Assembly (NCBI RefSeq): GCF_003012705.1 | Contig: NZ_PXYL01000033.1 | Span: 1 to 32,337 of the forward strand | Direction: 5' to 3' | From: Pseudaminobacter soli (ex Li et al. 2025) | Lineage (GTDB): Bacteria; Pseudomonadota; Alphaproteobacteria; Rhizobiales; Rhizobiaceae | DNA length: 32,337 nucleotides | Part shown: positions 1 to 7,239 of the stretch, one piece after another | Layout of the letters: the number at the start of each line of letters is the position of its first letter | Numbering within the stretch: position 1 is the first letter of the stretch | Translations under genes and position numbers: made by a program | The notes under the pieces: generated by a model | Told to the model about the DNA's origin: nothing | The model's input: the letters and a program-made list of their open reading frames with translations, nothing else | The model's database searches: none

Positions 1-930
1 ATGGTAGGGCCTGCCGCCAAGCGTGACGCTGTCGCGCATCTGAAGGCCGTCATGGGTCTTTCGGAACGGCGGGCCTGCCAGATCATATCCGCCGACCGCA
101 AGATGATCCGCTATCGGTCCCGCCGACCGCCGGATGTGGCGCTGCGAGCAAAGCTGCACGACCTAGCCAATGAGCGGCGGCGTTTCGGCTATCGACGGCT
201 GTTCATTCTGCTTCGGCGGGAGGGAGAGCCGTCCGGGGTCAACCGCATCTACCGTCTCTATCGCGAGGAAGGGCTGTCCGTTCGCAAGCGGAGAGCCCGG
301 CGGCGTGCCGTCGGCACGCGTGCGCCGATCCTGGTTGAAGCGAAAGCCAATGCCCGATGGTCGCTGGATTTTGTGCATGACCAGTTTGCCTGCGGCAGAC
401 GCTTCCGCGTTCTCAATGTCGTCGATGATGTGACGCGCGAGTGCCTGGCAGCGATCCCCGACACCTCGATCTCCGGCCGCCGTGTCGCCCGGGAGTTGAC
501 AGCGCTCCTCGAACGACGCGGCAAGCCCGCCATGATCGTCTCTGACCACGGAACGGAGTTCACCTCGAATGCAATCCTTGCCTGGTCGAAGGATCACAAG
601 GTCGAATGGCATTACATCGCGCCGGGAAAGCCGATGCAAAACGGCTATGTCGAGTCCTTCAACGGCCGGATGCGCGACGAGTTGCTCAACGAAAGCCTGT
701 TCTTCGGCCTCGATCATGCCCGAAGCGCCATTGCGGAGTGGGCAGACGATTACAACCATTTCCGACCGCACTCATCGCTCGGATACCAGACCCCGGCAAA
801 CTACGCCGGGACCATCGCCGCAACCGGCTCCAACGCTGCGCCAGATGAAGGCTTCGCGTTTGCGCCGGTTGCTCACACCGCGCCCATTGGCGTATTCAAA
901 ACCGCTGAGGCTCTAATCGCAGCCGGATGA
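1..930 (+). CDS. IS3-family transposase OrfB (DDE integrase core)
   Basis: This is the catalytic half of an IS3-type transposase, a DDE recombinase of the retroviral integrase fold that copies and pastes the element. The N-terminal part (about residues 1-60) has the conserved PAAKR..AV..L start and the HTH_21-like region with RRFGYRRL at 60-67. The rve core follows, with D123 (in WSLDFV), D182 (in SDHGTEF) and E218 (in NGYVESFNG). The last spacing is exactly 35 residues, the DD(35)E signature. In this family OrfB is normally made as an OrfA-OrfB fusion by -1 frameshifting, so the ATG at position 1 may not be the real initiation point; OrfA is off the window. The frame is uninterrupted through residue 309, so the enzyme may be active. 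A relic of a similar orfB start lies at the opposite edge of the window (32227-32337). Confidence 0.95.
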   Translation: MVGPAAKRDAVAHLKAVMGLSERRACQIISADRKMIRYRSRRPPDVALRAKLHDLANERRRFGYRRLFILLRREGEPSGVNRIYRLYREEGLSVRKRRARRRAVGTRAPILVEAKANARWSLDFVHDQFACGRRFRVLNVVDDVTRECLAAIPDTSISGRRVARELTALLERRGKPAMIVSDHGTEFTSNAILAWSKDHKVEWHYIAPGKPMQNGYVESFNGRMRDELLNESLFFGLDHARSAIAEWADDYNHFRPHSSLGYQTPANYAGTIAATGSNAAPDEGFAFAPVAHTAPIGVFKTAEALIAAG

Positions 931-933
931 AAG

Positions 934-948
934 CTCAGTGGCAGGTCA
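934..948 (+). repeat. Probable right terminal inverted repeat of the IS3-family element
   Basis: The bases CTCAGTGGCAGGTCA follow the transposase stop by three bases. IS407-group ends usually finish in a short run like this. The matching left end is outside the window, so the assignment rests on position and resemblance only. Confidence 0.5.
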
Positions 949-972
949 AAGCGAGGCGAACCGGGAATTGGA

Positions 973-1893
973 ATGTCGAGATCGATGACACTGCACGATC
1001 AGCAGTTGAAGGCGCGGCTCAATCGTCTGATGAGCGGCGACCTGCGGGCGGATGACGTGGCGAAGCTTTATGTCGGAATGCGGTCTTCATCTTATGGCCG
1101 CGTGAGCTTCAAAGAACTCGCCGATTTCGCGGCCCATCCGGACTTGCGAAACCGAGGGCCTGTTACCGACCGCATTCGTGACATGCGCACGACATTTAGG
1201 CCGCTCGTCGACAGGGCACTGAATCCTGCCGGGCCCAACATCGATCAAATCCTTGCTCGCGCAGAGTCGAACTTCAGGATGGCAACAGATGAACAAGTCG
1301 CCAGGCTCTCCGGAGGACTCGGAAGGCGCAAAGCCGCGTCCGTGCTCGAGTCGGCAATCGAGAAGCTACGAAAAGGCGCGGGAGGAGGCTCGCTAAGCGC
1401 GACCGAAGAGCTTCTCGCACTCAACTTCGGCGATCGCGTGATATGGAATCCTGCCCTGCGTGCACAGCAGGTTTTCGAAGACTTCAAGCATGTGATGATC
1501 AAGAACGGCCTGATGACGGCGGCCGACGGTGGCAAGCTGGATGGAGCCAGAGCCTTGATGATCCTTCATGCCGTCACCGTCATGCACGGCGCTGCATTTG
1601 AGCTTGGCGATGGCATGGGGGGAGTTCTCCAAGCTGGATACAACAACAAGGACGGATGCTTGGAAGTGACGGCGGACCTCCGTCTTGAGGGATACCCGAA
1701 GGTGATATCTTTAAAGATGGCCATGTTCTGGACTGACTTGTTGGCCAAAGATCATATCGGAGAAATGCTCATGGATCGTCCTGGCCCATGGGATTTTCCT
1801 ATCGAGATCCAAGGCTGCAAACTCTATCCTATTGGTAACTTGCTTGCCTTGCAGGAAATCGATGTTGGCTCGGCCACTGTGGATTTTCCGTAG
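973..1893 (+). CDS. Hypothetical protein, 306 aa, unrecognised
   Basis: I do not recognise this protein. It has no obvious signal peptide or membrane span. The first 160 residues look largely helical and charged (two or three K/R/D/E-rich helices, a GAGGGS linker near 137-142). The C-terminal part (about 150-306) is more mixed, with a hydrophobic helix around LMILHAVTVMHGAAF and a Trp/Pro-rich tail. Codon use is less GC-rich than the operons to the right. It starts 25 bases after the likely IS end, and the ATG has only a weak purine-rich stretch before it; an in-frame ATG at 985 is an alternative start. A second small ORF follows after 9 bases. Possible roles (phage or island cargo, effector, defence accessory) cannot be separated from sequence alone. 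Confidence 0.6.
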   Translation: MSRSMTLHDQQLKARLNRLMSGDLRADDVAKLYVGMRSSSYGRVSFKELADFAAHPDLRNRGPVTDRIRDMRTTFRPLVDRALNPAGPNIDQILARAESNFRMATDEQVARLSGGLGRRKAASVLESAIEKLRKGAGGGSLSATEELLALNFGDRVIWNPALRAQQVFEDFKHVMIKNGLMTAADGGKLDGARALMILHAVTVMHGAAFELGDGMGGVLQAGYNNKDGCLEVTADLRLEGYPKVISLKMAMFWTDLLAKDHIGEMLMDRPGPWDFPIEIQGCKLYPIGNLLALQEIDVGSATVDFP

Positions 1894-1902
1894 CGTGGGC
1901 GC

Positions 1903-2115
1903 TTGCTTTCAGTCGTCACCCCGGGGGATCACATAAAGAGCTTGGAGCCGCGAGACCTTCAGCACATCTTCGATGATCTGCGGACGTTCGCGCAGAGCAA
2001 TGGAGCTTTGCACGACATTTCCGCATTGATGGACCGGGACTGGGTTGTAGCCGTTGACCTGGTCGAACGCAAAGTTGCCGACGAACCCGAAAAACGCGGT
2101 CCACTGCCAAGCTGA
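1903..2115 (+). CDS. Small hypothetical protein, 70 aa, TTG start
   Basis: A short frame beginning with TTG nine bases after the preceding stop. The product is acidic and amphipathic, with EPRDLQHIFDDLRTFAQ as a likely helix and DWVVAVDLVERKV as a likely strand or helix. I know no family for it. Its close spacing to the 306-aa gene suggests co-transcription, and it might be a small partner (for example immunity or antitoxin type), but that is only inference. No strong ribosome binding site precedes the TTG, so it could also be a remnant. Confidence 0.35.
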   Translation: MLSVVTPGDHIKSLEPRDLQHIFDDLRTFAQSNGALHDISALMDRDWVVAVDLVERKVADEPEKRGPLPS

Positions 2116-2131
2116 ACAGCAATGAGATCTG

Positions 2132-2363
2132 ATGGCCCAGTCGCCTACTGATAAGACGTATTCGGTCGTCGTTTCCGAGAGTGGTTTCGCACAAAAGGCG
2201 GACGAGCTACTGCGGGAATTTCATGACCGCCTGATTACGGGGTTCTCGGCCAAATCTCGAAGATATTTCCGATATCGATCGAAAGCTTGGAGTGGCCGCG
2301 CGGGCGATCTATTATGGCGCAGGCAGCTTCTACCGTATTTTTCCCGAGCGCGAAGTTATGTGA
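2132..2363 (+). pseudogene. Small gene broken by an apparent +1 frameshift
   Basis: The ATG at 2132 opens a convincing frame (MAQSPTDKTYSVVVSESGF.. to ..LLREFHDRLITG, about 36 residues). From about 2240 the frame becomes Arg/Ser-rich and unconvincing, although it stays open to 2518. The adjacent frame, one base on, then reads naturally: NLEDISDIDRKLGVAARAIY followed by YGAGSFYRIFPEREVM and TGA at 2361-2363. The simplest reading is one gene of about 76 codons with a single-base insertion near 2240-2250. Function is unknown. A programmed shift or a sequencing error are alternatives. The frame from 2364 to 2518 is probably non-coding. Confidence 0.45.
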
Positions 2364-2418
2364 TTGGGCGCCGAAGCGGCAGCGCTTTTCGCATTTTTTC
2401 AGAAATAGAACAGGCTGT

Positions 2419-2510
2419 TTCTCATTATCTGCCGCACCGCTTTATCACTTTCAGAAAAATCGGACTGCAGTTCACCTTGATTACCGTGCAGATAGATTCT
2501 CATTATCTGC
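2419..2510 (-). promoter_or_regulatory. Two Fur-box-like sites, orphan
   Basis: The 14-base word TTCTCATTATCTGC occurs at 2419-2432 and again at 2497-2510, 78 bases apart. Read on the minus strand it contains GATAATGAGAA, very close to half of the classic Fur box. The second copy lies in a perfect palindrome: GCAGATA (2488-2494), nine bases, TATCTGC (2504-2510). No intact gene starts next to these sites, so they may be what remains of an iron- or metal-regulated promoter. Rhizobia mostly use RirA, Irr and Mur, so assignment to Fur is uncertain. Confidence 0.4.
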
Positions 2511-2540
2511 GAGCCTGACCACACGGCGTTGAAAAGACAA

Positions 2541-2579
2541 CGGCCCGGAAATCGAAGACCGATTTCCGGGCCGGTTTTG
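2541..2579. terminator. Strong Rho-independent terminator, probably bidirectional
   Basis: A perfect 14-bp stem, CGGCCCGGAAATCG (2541-2554) against CGATTTCCGGGCCG (2560-2573), with a 5-base loop. GTTTTGT follows on the plus strand and TTGTCTTTT on the minus strand. It lies 33 bases beyond the stop of the minus-strand gst gene, and also caps anything read from the left. Confidence 0.9.
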
Positions 2580-2605
2580 TTTGAGGCTGCTTTCGGCGAA
2601 GCCCT

Positions 2606-3211
2606 CTAGGCCAGGCCTTCCTCGCGCAGCGTCTGCTGCACGGCCGGGCGGGCGGCCACTGTGGCGATGAAGCGCTGGATGTTGGCGAAGGGCGACAGGT
2701 CGAAGCCGATATGGCGCGCCCAGCCGAGCACGGTCCACAGATAGGCATCCGCCGCGCTGAAGACCTCGCCCATCAGGTAGGAACGGCCCTCGAGCTTCTG
2801 GTCGACATAGGCAAGGCGCTTATTGAGATGGGCGCGGTTCGTCTCCTTGGTGGCCTCGGGCGTATCGGGCTTGAAGAACGGACCAAAAGCCTTGTGCAGC
2901 TCCGTCGAAACGAAGGCCAGCCACTGCTGCACGCGGTAGCGCGCCATTTCGCCGGCCTTGGGCATCAGGCCGCTCTCGGGCTTCTGGTCGGCGAGGTACT
3001 GCACCAGCACCGACGCCTCGGTCATCAGTTCGCCATCGGCCAGCACCAGCGCCGGCACATAGCCGTTGGGGTTGGTGGCGAGGAAGTCCTGATCGGTCTC
3101 GGTCTTCTTGGTCTTGCCGTTGACCTTGATGAGTTCCACGTTCAGACCGGCTTCGTTGGCAACGATATGCGGGGCCAGCGAGCAGGCGCCGGGCATGTAG
3201 AAAAGTTTCAT
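2606..3211 (-). CDS. gst: Glutathione S-transferase, beta class
   Basis: Cytosolic GST that conjugates or peroxidatically reduces substrates with glutathione. At 201 residues it has the usual bacterial length. The thioredoxin-like N-terminal domain starts MKLFYMPGACSLAPHI, with Cys10 as the beta-class catalytic cysteine. The cis-proline is P53 (GYVPALVL) and the glutathione-contacting E65-A-S67 follows. The all-helical C-terminal domain runs from about residue 88, and H106 is where beta-class enzymes have a conserved His. The frame stays open 46 codons further upstream, but homology fixes the start at the ATG at 3211, which has GGAG eleven bases before it. It stands alone, 235 bases after coaBC, with its own terminator. 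The natural substrate cannot be told from sequence. Confidence 0.92.
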   Translation of the reverse strand: MKLFYMPGACSLAPHIVANEAGLNVELIKVNGKTKKTETDQDFLATNPNGYVPALVLADGELMTEASVLVQYLADQKPESGLMPKAGEMARYRVQQWLAFVSTELHKAFGPFFKPDTPEATKETNRAHLNKRLAYVDQKLEGRSYLMGEVFSAADAYLWTVLGWARHIGFDLSPFANIQRFIATVAARPAVQQTLREEGLA

Positions 3212-3392
3212 TTGGAAAGATACTCCGAATGGATTGGCATGCTCCTCTTGCACGCGGGCGAGGAGCGGCCAAGACCGCATTCGATAAACAATAAGTGTTC
3301 GGATGCGAAACAGCGGAAGCGCGGAAATCGTGGCTAGAGCCGCGGACATTCTGACGAATGCTGATCCGCCGCCCTATCCTTATTCTTGGCCG

Positions 3393-3433
3393 CATTTGTG
3401 CAGCGCCAGACGTTTCCGTCTGGCTGCAAAATG
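3393..3433 (-). terminator. Extended hairpin after coaBC
   Basis: CCAGACG (3406-3412) pairs with CGTCTGG (3417-3423). The stem continues as TGCAG/CTGCA (3399-3403 with 3424-3428) and CATTT/AAATG (3393-3397 with 3429-3433), giving about 17 paired bases with small bulges. On the minus strand the loop is GAAA, a stable GNRA tetraloop. It begins 14 bases beyond the coaBC stop. No clear T-run follows, so it may protect the 3' end of the mRNA or work as a weak terminator. Confidence 0.5.
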
Positions 3434-3446
3434 CTCTGGCGGCCGG

Positions 3447-4664
3447 TCAAACCGTGATCGTCTTCAGGCGCTCGGCAATGACTTCGGCGAGCCGTGCGGC
3501 GACCTCGTCCTTGCTCATGTCGGGCCATTCCTCGATGCCCGCCTTGGAGACGATCTTGACCCGGTTGCGGTCACCGCCCATGGCGCCGCCGGCTGCGGAG
3601 ACATCGTTGGCGACGATGAAATCGGCGCCCTTCTTCTTCAGCTTGGCTTCGGCGTTGGCGACAACGTTCTGCGTCTCGGCGGCAAAGCCGACGACGAGAT
3701 AGGGGCGGTTCTTTGCGTGGCCGACTGTTGCGAGGATGTCGGGGTTTTCGACCATCTGCAGCGCCGGCGGCCCCTCGCCCGGCACCTTCTTGATCTTCTC
3801 GTCAGCCGAATTGGCCGTGCGCCAGTCGGCAACGGCGGCGACGAAGACGGCGGCATCGGCCGGCAGCAGGCCCTCCACCGCGTCGCGCATTTCGCGCGCG
3901 CTTTCGACATGGGTGGTGTGGACGCCGGCCGGATCGGGAATGGTCACCGGCCCGGACACCAGCCGCACATCGGCGCCGAGTTTTGCGAGTGCTGCCGCAA
4001 TCGCATGGCCCTGCTTGCCCGACGAGCGGTTGGCGATGTAGCGCACCGGGTCGATGGGCTCGTGGGTGGGGCCGGAGGTGACGATGATCCTGCGGCCGGC
4101 CAGCGGCTTCGGCTGCGTATCGAACCGCGCCTCGATGGCCGCCACGATCTCCAGCGGCTCGGCCATGCGCCCCTCGCCGGCCTCGCCGCTCTCGGCCATC
4201 TCGCCCTTGTTGGGGCCGACGAAGGCGACGCCGTCCTTCGATAATGTCGCATGGTTGCGGCGGGTAGCCGGGTGCGACCACATTTTCGGGTTCATCGCCG
4301 GCGCCATCAGCACCGGCTTGTCGGCGGCGAGCAGCACGGCCGAGGCAAGATCGTTGGCGAGCCCATTGGCGAGCTTGGCCATCAGGTCGGCGGTGGCGGG
4401 CGCCACCACGATCAAGTCCGCCTCGCGCGACAGGCGAATATGGCCGACATCCTGCTCGTCCTGACGGTCGAAGAGGTCGGTGAAGACGTGGTCGGCACTG
4501 AGCGCGCCGACGGCGAGCGGCGTGACGAACTGCTGCGCGGCTTCCGTCATCACGCAGCGCACCGATGCGCCACGCTCACGCAGGCGGCGGATGAGGTCGA
4601 GCGACTTGTAGGCCGCGATGCCGCCGCCAATAATGAGCAGAATGCGCTTGCCAGAAAGTGTCAT
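3447..4664 (-). CDS. coaBC: Bifunctional phosphopantothenoylcysteine decarboxylase / phosphopantothenate-cysteine ligase
   Basis: Carries out two consecutive steps of coenzyme A synthesis: CTP-dependent joining of cysteine to 4'-phosphopantothenate (CoaB), then FMN-dependent decarboxylation to 4'-phosphopantetheine (CoaC). At 405 residues it is full length. The CoaC half (about 1-185) shows the flavoprotein start GGGIAAYKS (13-21), the catalytic His75 (HIRLSREAD) and the PAMNPKMW motif (122-129). The CoaB half (about 190-405) shows SGPTHEPIDPVRYI, the NRSSGKQG motif (212-219) and a KIKK lysine loop. The substrate clamp reads GPNKGEMAESGEAGEGRM, without the cysteine found in the E. coli clamp (ACGDIGPGRM). 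Other CoaBC proteins also lack it, so activity is still expected. It is the distal member of the ubiE-ubiB run, now separated by the toxin-antitoxin genes. Confidence 0.97.
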   Translation of the reverse strand: MTLSGKRILLIIGGGIAAYKSLDLIRRLRERGASVRCVMTEAAQQFVTPLAVGALSADHVFTDLFDRQDEQDVGHIRLSREADLIVVAPATADLMAKLANGLANDLASAVLLAADKPVLMAPAMNPKMWSHPATRRNHATLSKDGVAFVGPNKGEMAESGEAGEGRMAEPLEIVAAIEARFDTQPKPLAGRRIIVTSGPTHEPIDPVRYIANRSSGKQGHAIAAALAKLGADVRLVSGPVTIPDPAGVHTTHVESAREMRDAVEGLLPADAAVFVAAVADWRTANSADEKIKKVPGEGPPALQMVENPDILATVGHAKNRPYLVVGFAAETQNVVANAEAKLKKKGADFIVANDVSAAGGAMGGDRNRVKIVSKAGIEEWPDMSKDEVAARLAEVIAERLKTITV

Positions 4665-4677
4665 GCCTTGCCTGCCC

Positions 4678-5079
4678 TCACGCCGGCTTCAACGCCGGCT
4701 CGATATCGGTATGGACGAAATCGTCGCCCTTGAAAAGCAGAGGCAGGTTCCGGGTTTTGGCAAGCACGTAAGAAAAACAGTCGCCCATGTTGAGATTTGC
4801 CTTGTGGCCGGAGCCACGCCCATAGCGCTGATAGGCGTCTATACCGAGTGCGGCATGGTCTCCCGAAAAGTCTATGATCTCGACGCCGAGCCCCGCTAGG
4901 AGACCATTCATTTCCGCCACCCCTGCTGCCCCATATTTGCGGGCAACTACCAGGCCACATTCCATGACCGTCGCAGCGCTGATGAACTTCTTCTGGTTGC
5001 CCGCCAAGCACTGGGCAATCTCAAGCGCGTCCGGTTCCTGCTTGAGGATCGCAACGATTGCAGATGTGTCGATCACCAT
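4678..5079 (-). CDS. vapC: PIN-domain ribonuclease toxin, VapC/FitB type
   Basis: Type II toxin: a Mg2+-dependent RNase that typically cuts tRNA or rRNA and so stops translation until bound by its antitoxin. The 133-residue product is of normal length. The PIN acidic residues are visible: D4 (MVIDTSAIVAIL), E40 (ATVMECGLV), D100 (NMGDCFSYVLA) and D119/D120 (LLFKGDDFVHTDI). The ATG at 5079 is three bases after the antitoxin stop, the usual antitoxin-first, coupled arrangement. It ends 13 bases before coaBC, so the module has been placed inside the ubiB-coaBC run. The reading frame and all acidic residues are intact, so the toxin is probably functional. Confidence 0.93.
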   Translation of the reverse strand: MVIDTSAIVAILKQEPDALEIAQCLAGNQKKFISAATVMECGLVVARKYGAAGVAEMNGLLAGLGVEIIDFSGDHAALGIDAYQRYGRGSGHKANLNMGDCFSYVLAKTRNLPLLFKGDDFVHTDIEPALKPA

Positions 5080-5082
5080 CGT

Positions 5083-5343
5083 TCAGTCTTTCTCGACGAA
5101 AGACCAGAGGTCATCGCTAATGAGCTTTTGATCGAAGTCGACTTTCGGCAATCTCCGACCAAACTCAAGAATCTCCTCCACGGTAAGCCTGGCGCCGGTC
5201 ACCGCGAGTCGATCCCCCAGTCCTACTCCCTCGGCCAGTATCTGCCGAACTTCCTGCTCTGCCGAAATGCCGTGCGCGGCGGCGCGCACGCGCAGTTTCC
5301 GTTTGGTGGGCTCATCGAGATTGCGGATAGTCAGAGTACCCAC
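5083..5343 (-). CDS. vapB: VapB/FitA-type ribbon-helix-helix antitoxin, toxin-proximal copy
   Basis: Antitoxin of the adjacent PIN toxin and probable autorepressor. The first 40 residues form the FitA-like ribbon-helix-helix domain (GTLTIRNLDEPTKRKLRVRA, then HGISAEQEVRQIL). The C-terminal 40 residues (EEILEFGRRLPKVDF.., ending DDLWSFVEKD) would wrap around the toxin. I place the start at GTG 5343, because this matches the domain start of the sister antitoxin and has AGAGG seven bases before it. A longer in-frame ATG at 5406 would overlap the upstream gene. The product is 86 residues. The stop is three bases before vapC. Confidence 0.88.
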   Translation of the reverse strand: MGTLTIRNLDEPTKRKLRVRAAAHGISAEQEVRQILAEGVGLGDRLAVTGARLTVEEILEFGRRLPKVDFDQKLISDDLWSFVEKD

Positions 5344-5365
5344 CGTCGTACCTCTCGAACTCCCA

Positions 5366-5569
5366 TCAATCAGTTCTCTGATCAGTATCGACCGCCTCGT
5401 CATCAAACTTCAAGCGACTACGGTCAAAGCCTTCGCTTGTGGGCAAACCGAGGGCGGCAGCGAGCACGTCGCGAGCCTCCTGTTCCATCGAGACACCACG
5501 CGCCGCGCCGCGCTCCTTCAGCTTCTGCATTACCCAGTCATCCAGATTGCGGACGGTAATCCTAGCCAT
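5366..5569 (-). CDS. Second FitA/VapB-type antitoxin, toxin-distal copy
   Basis: A 67-residue ribbon-helix-helix protein, MARITVRNLDDWVMQKLKER.., with the same RNLD start and G(V/I)S.EQE core as the antitoxin 22 bases downstream. This is clear paralogy within the DNA-binding half. The C-terminal half is short and different (GFDRSRLKFDDEAVDTDQRTD). It has an excellent ribosome binding site (AGGAGG eight bases before ATG) and is the first gene after the promoter. No second toxin gene is present. It may be a remnant of a second TA pair, a dedicated repressor of the locus, or a second neutraliser of VapC. Confidence 0.85.
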   Translation of the reverse strand: MARITVRNLDDWVMQKLKERGAARGVSMEQEARDVLAAALGLPTSEGFDRSRLKFDDEAVDTDQRTD

Positions 5570-5590
5570 AGGCTACTCCTCCTTCCGCTC

Positions 5591-5619
5591 AATATAAAAC
5601 TGTGGCCGATTGACTTCAA
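5591..5619 (-). promoter_or_regulatory. Sigma-70-like promoter of the two-antitoxin/toxin operon
   Basis: On the minus strand TTGAAG (plus coordinates 5614-5619) and TATATT (5591-5596) are separated by exactly 17 bases, ending 21 bases before the first antitoxin ATG. It is an unusually good match to -35/-10 for this GC-rich DNA. Confidence 0.7.
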
Positions 5620-5646
5620 TGACAGCACTGCCAGCAATGCTGTCAT
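5619..5646. repeat. Perfect 9-bp inverted repeat: TA operator or ubiB terminator
   Basis: ATGACAGCA (5619-5627) and TGCTGTCAT (5638-5646) are exact complements with a 10-base spacer. The palindrome begins five bases after the ubiB stop and touches the -35 box of the TA promoter. It could stop ubiB transcripts, although no T-run follows, or be the site where the antitoxin-toxin complex binds. Confidence 0.65.
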
Positions 5647-5651
5647 CTGCC

Positions 5652-7226
5652 CTACAGCAGCTTCCAGCCGATCCAGATGAGCGTCAGCGCAATCACCCAA
5701 AGGGCGATGCGGCCCGAGCGGGTGTTGCGCGCCTCGGCCTGGCCGATCGCCCTGGCCGTCCTGTCGTCGAAACGCAGGCCATGCTCGGCCATGGCGTCGA
5801 TCTCGCGCGAGAGGCGCTCGGCGCGGGCGGCAAGGTCAGGCGCCTGGCGAGCCAGGGACACCAGCGCATGCACGCCGTCGCGCGCATCGCTCAGCATGCC
5901 GCGCGGGCCGAGATTGCTGGCAATCCAGCCGCCCACCACCGGCTCCGACGCCTGCCACATGTTGAAATGCGGGTCGAGCGTGCGGGCCACGCCCTCCACC
6001 ACCACCATGGTCTTCTGCAGCAGGATCAGTTCGGGGCGCGTCTGCATGTCGAAGAGTTCGGTGACCTCGAACAGCAGCGTCAGCAGCTTGGCCATGGAAA
6101 TGGTTTCCGCCGGCTGGCCGTGGATCGGCTCGCCGATCGCGCGGATGGCCTGCGCGAAGGCCGCGACATTGTGCTTGTGCGGCACATAGCCGGCCTCGAA
6201 ATGCACTTCGGCAACGCGCGTGTAGTCGCGCGTGATGAAGCCGTAGAGGATCTCGGCCAGGAAGCGGCGCTCCTTCTTGCCGAGCCGCCCGGCGATGCCG
6301 AGATCGACGGCCACAATGGTGCCGTCGGCCTCCACGAACAGATTGCCTGGATGCATGTCGGCATGGAAGAAGCCGTCGCGCAGCGTATGCCGCAGGAAGG
6401 ACTGGATGAGGTTCGCGGCCAGTTGCGGCAGATCGTGGCCGGCTGCGCTCAGCGCATCGACATCGCTCATCTTGATGCCGTCGACCCATTCCATGGTCAG
6501 CACGTCGCGGCCGGTGCGTTCCCAGTCGACATGCGGCACGCGGAAACCGGGGTCGTCGCGCGTGTTCTCGCCGATTTCGGAGAGCGCCGCGGCTTCCAGG
6601 CGCAGATCCATCTCGATGCGCGTGGTCTGCGCCAGCGTCTCGGTCACCTCGACCGGCTTCAGCCGGCGGGTGGAGGGCATGTAGCGTTCCTGCAGCCGGG
6701 CGGCGAGGAAGAAGCTTTCCAGATCGTTCTGGAAGGCCTTGCGCACGCCCGGCCGTATCACCTTCACGGCAACCTTGGACGCACCGGTCTCGCGCTCCAC
6801 CATCGCACCATGCACCTGCGCGATGGAAGCGGCAGCGACCGGATTGCCCAACTCGATGTAAAGATCACCGACGGGTCGTCCCAGCGAGCTTTCGATGGCA
6901 TGCACCGCCTGCGCCTTGGGGAAGGTGTGCAGGCGGTCCTGCAGCAAAGCGAGATCGAGGGCGATGTCGTTGCCGACCACGTCAGGGCGGGTCGCCAGGA
7001 ACTGGCCGAGCTTGACATAGGAGGGCCCCAGCCTCGCCACCGCGTGGGCCAACCGCTCCGAGCGCTGGCGCCGGCGGGCGCCGCCGCGCGTCAGAAGCTT
7101 GGCGACGCGCCAGCCGAATTTCGGCAGGCCCGTCATTTCCTCGCCCGGCAAAGCCGCGATGACGCCTTCACGCGTCAGAATCCATCCAGCCCGGACAAGC
7201 CGGAAAGCGGCACCTGCAGAACTCAT
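5652..7226 (-). CDS. ubiB: UbiB, ADCK/ABC1-family atypical kinase/ATPase needed for ubiquinone synthesis
   Basis: Membrane-associated ATPase of the UbiB family that supports the hydroxylation steps of ubiquinone biosynthesis. It is 524 residues, full length. Family signatures are in order: KxGQ (K72-Q75, VKLGQF), the alanine-rich loop AAASIAQVH (131-139) that replaces a normal P-loop, the lysine in VAVKV (K155), RIEMDLRLEA near 203-212, catalytic-loop HADMHPGN (288-295) and the metal-binding VDLG (D308). A C-terminal hydrophobic segment (IALWVIALTLIWIGW, about 506-520) is the usual membrane anchor. Its ATG is 13 bases from the ubiE stop, so the two are one operon. Expression is probably constitutive. 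Confidence 0.96.
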   Translation of the reverse strand: MSSAGAAFRLVRAGWILTREGVIAALPGEEMTGLPKFGWRVAKLLTRGGARRRQRSERLAHAVARLGPSYVKLGQFLATRPDVVGNDIALDLALLQDRLHTFPKAQAVHAIESSLGRPVGDLYIELGNPVAAASIAQVHGAMVERETGASKVAVKVIRPGVRKAFQNDLESFFLAARLQERYMPSTRRLKPVEVTETLAQTTRIEMDLRLEAAALSEIGENTRDDPGFRVPHVDWERTGRDVLTMEWVDGIKMSDVDALSAAGHDLPQLAANLIQSFLRHTLRDGFFHADMHPGNLFVEADGTIVAVDLGIAGRLGKKERRFLAEILYGFITRDYTRVAEVHFEAGYVPHKHNVAAFAQAIRAIGEPIHGQPAETISMAKLLTLLFEVTELFDMQTRPELILLQKTMVVVEGVARTLDPHFNMWQASEPVVGGWIASNLGPRGMLSDARDGVHALVSLARQAPDLAARAERLSREIDAMAEHGLRFDDRTARAIGQAEARNTRSGRIALWVIALTLIWIGWKLL

Positions 7227-7239
7227 GCGAAGCCGCCCG

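Larger units (their letters stand above)
1..948 (+). mobile_element. IS3-family insertion sequence (IS407-like group), right part
   Basis: The window opens inside an IS3-family element. Its orfB fills 1-930 and is followed within 18 bases by a sequence ending ..GGCAGGTCA at 948, which resembles the right terminal repeat of IS407-group elements as I remember them. The orfA and left end lie outside the window, so the target duplication cannot be checked. The orfB frame is intact. Confidence 0.8.

Noticed and set aside
2364-2518. C-terminal extension of the small gene starting at 2132
   Set aside because: Composition becomes Arg/Ser-rich and unlike protein, and the Fur-like repeats explain the repeated SHYL words in its translation.
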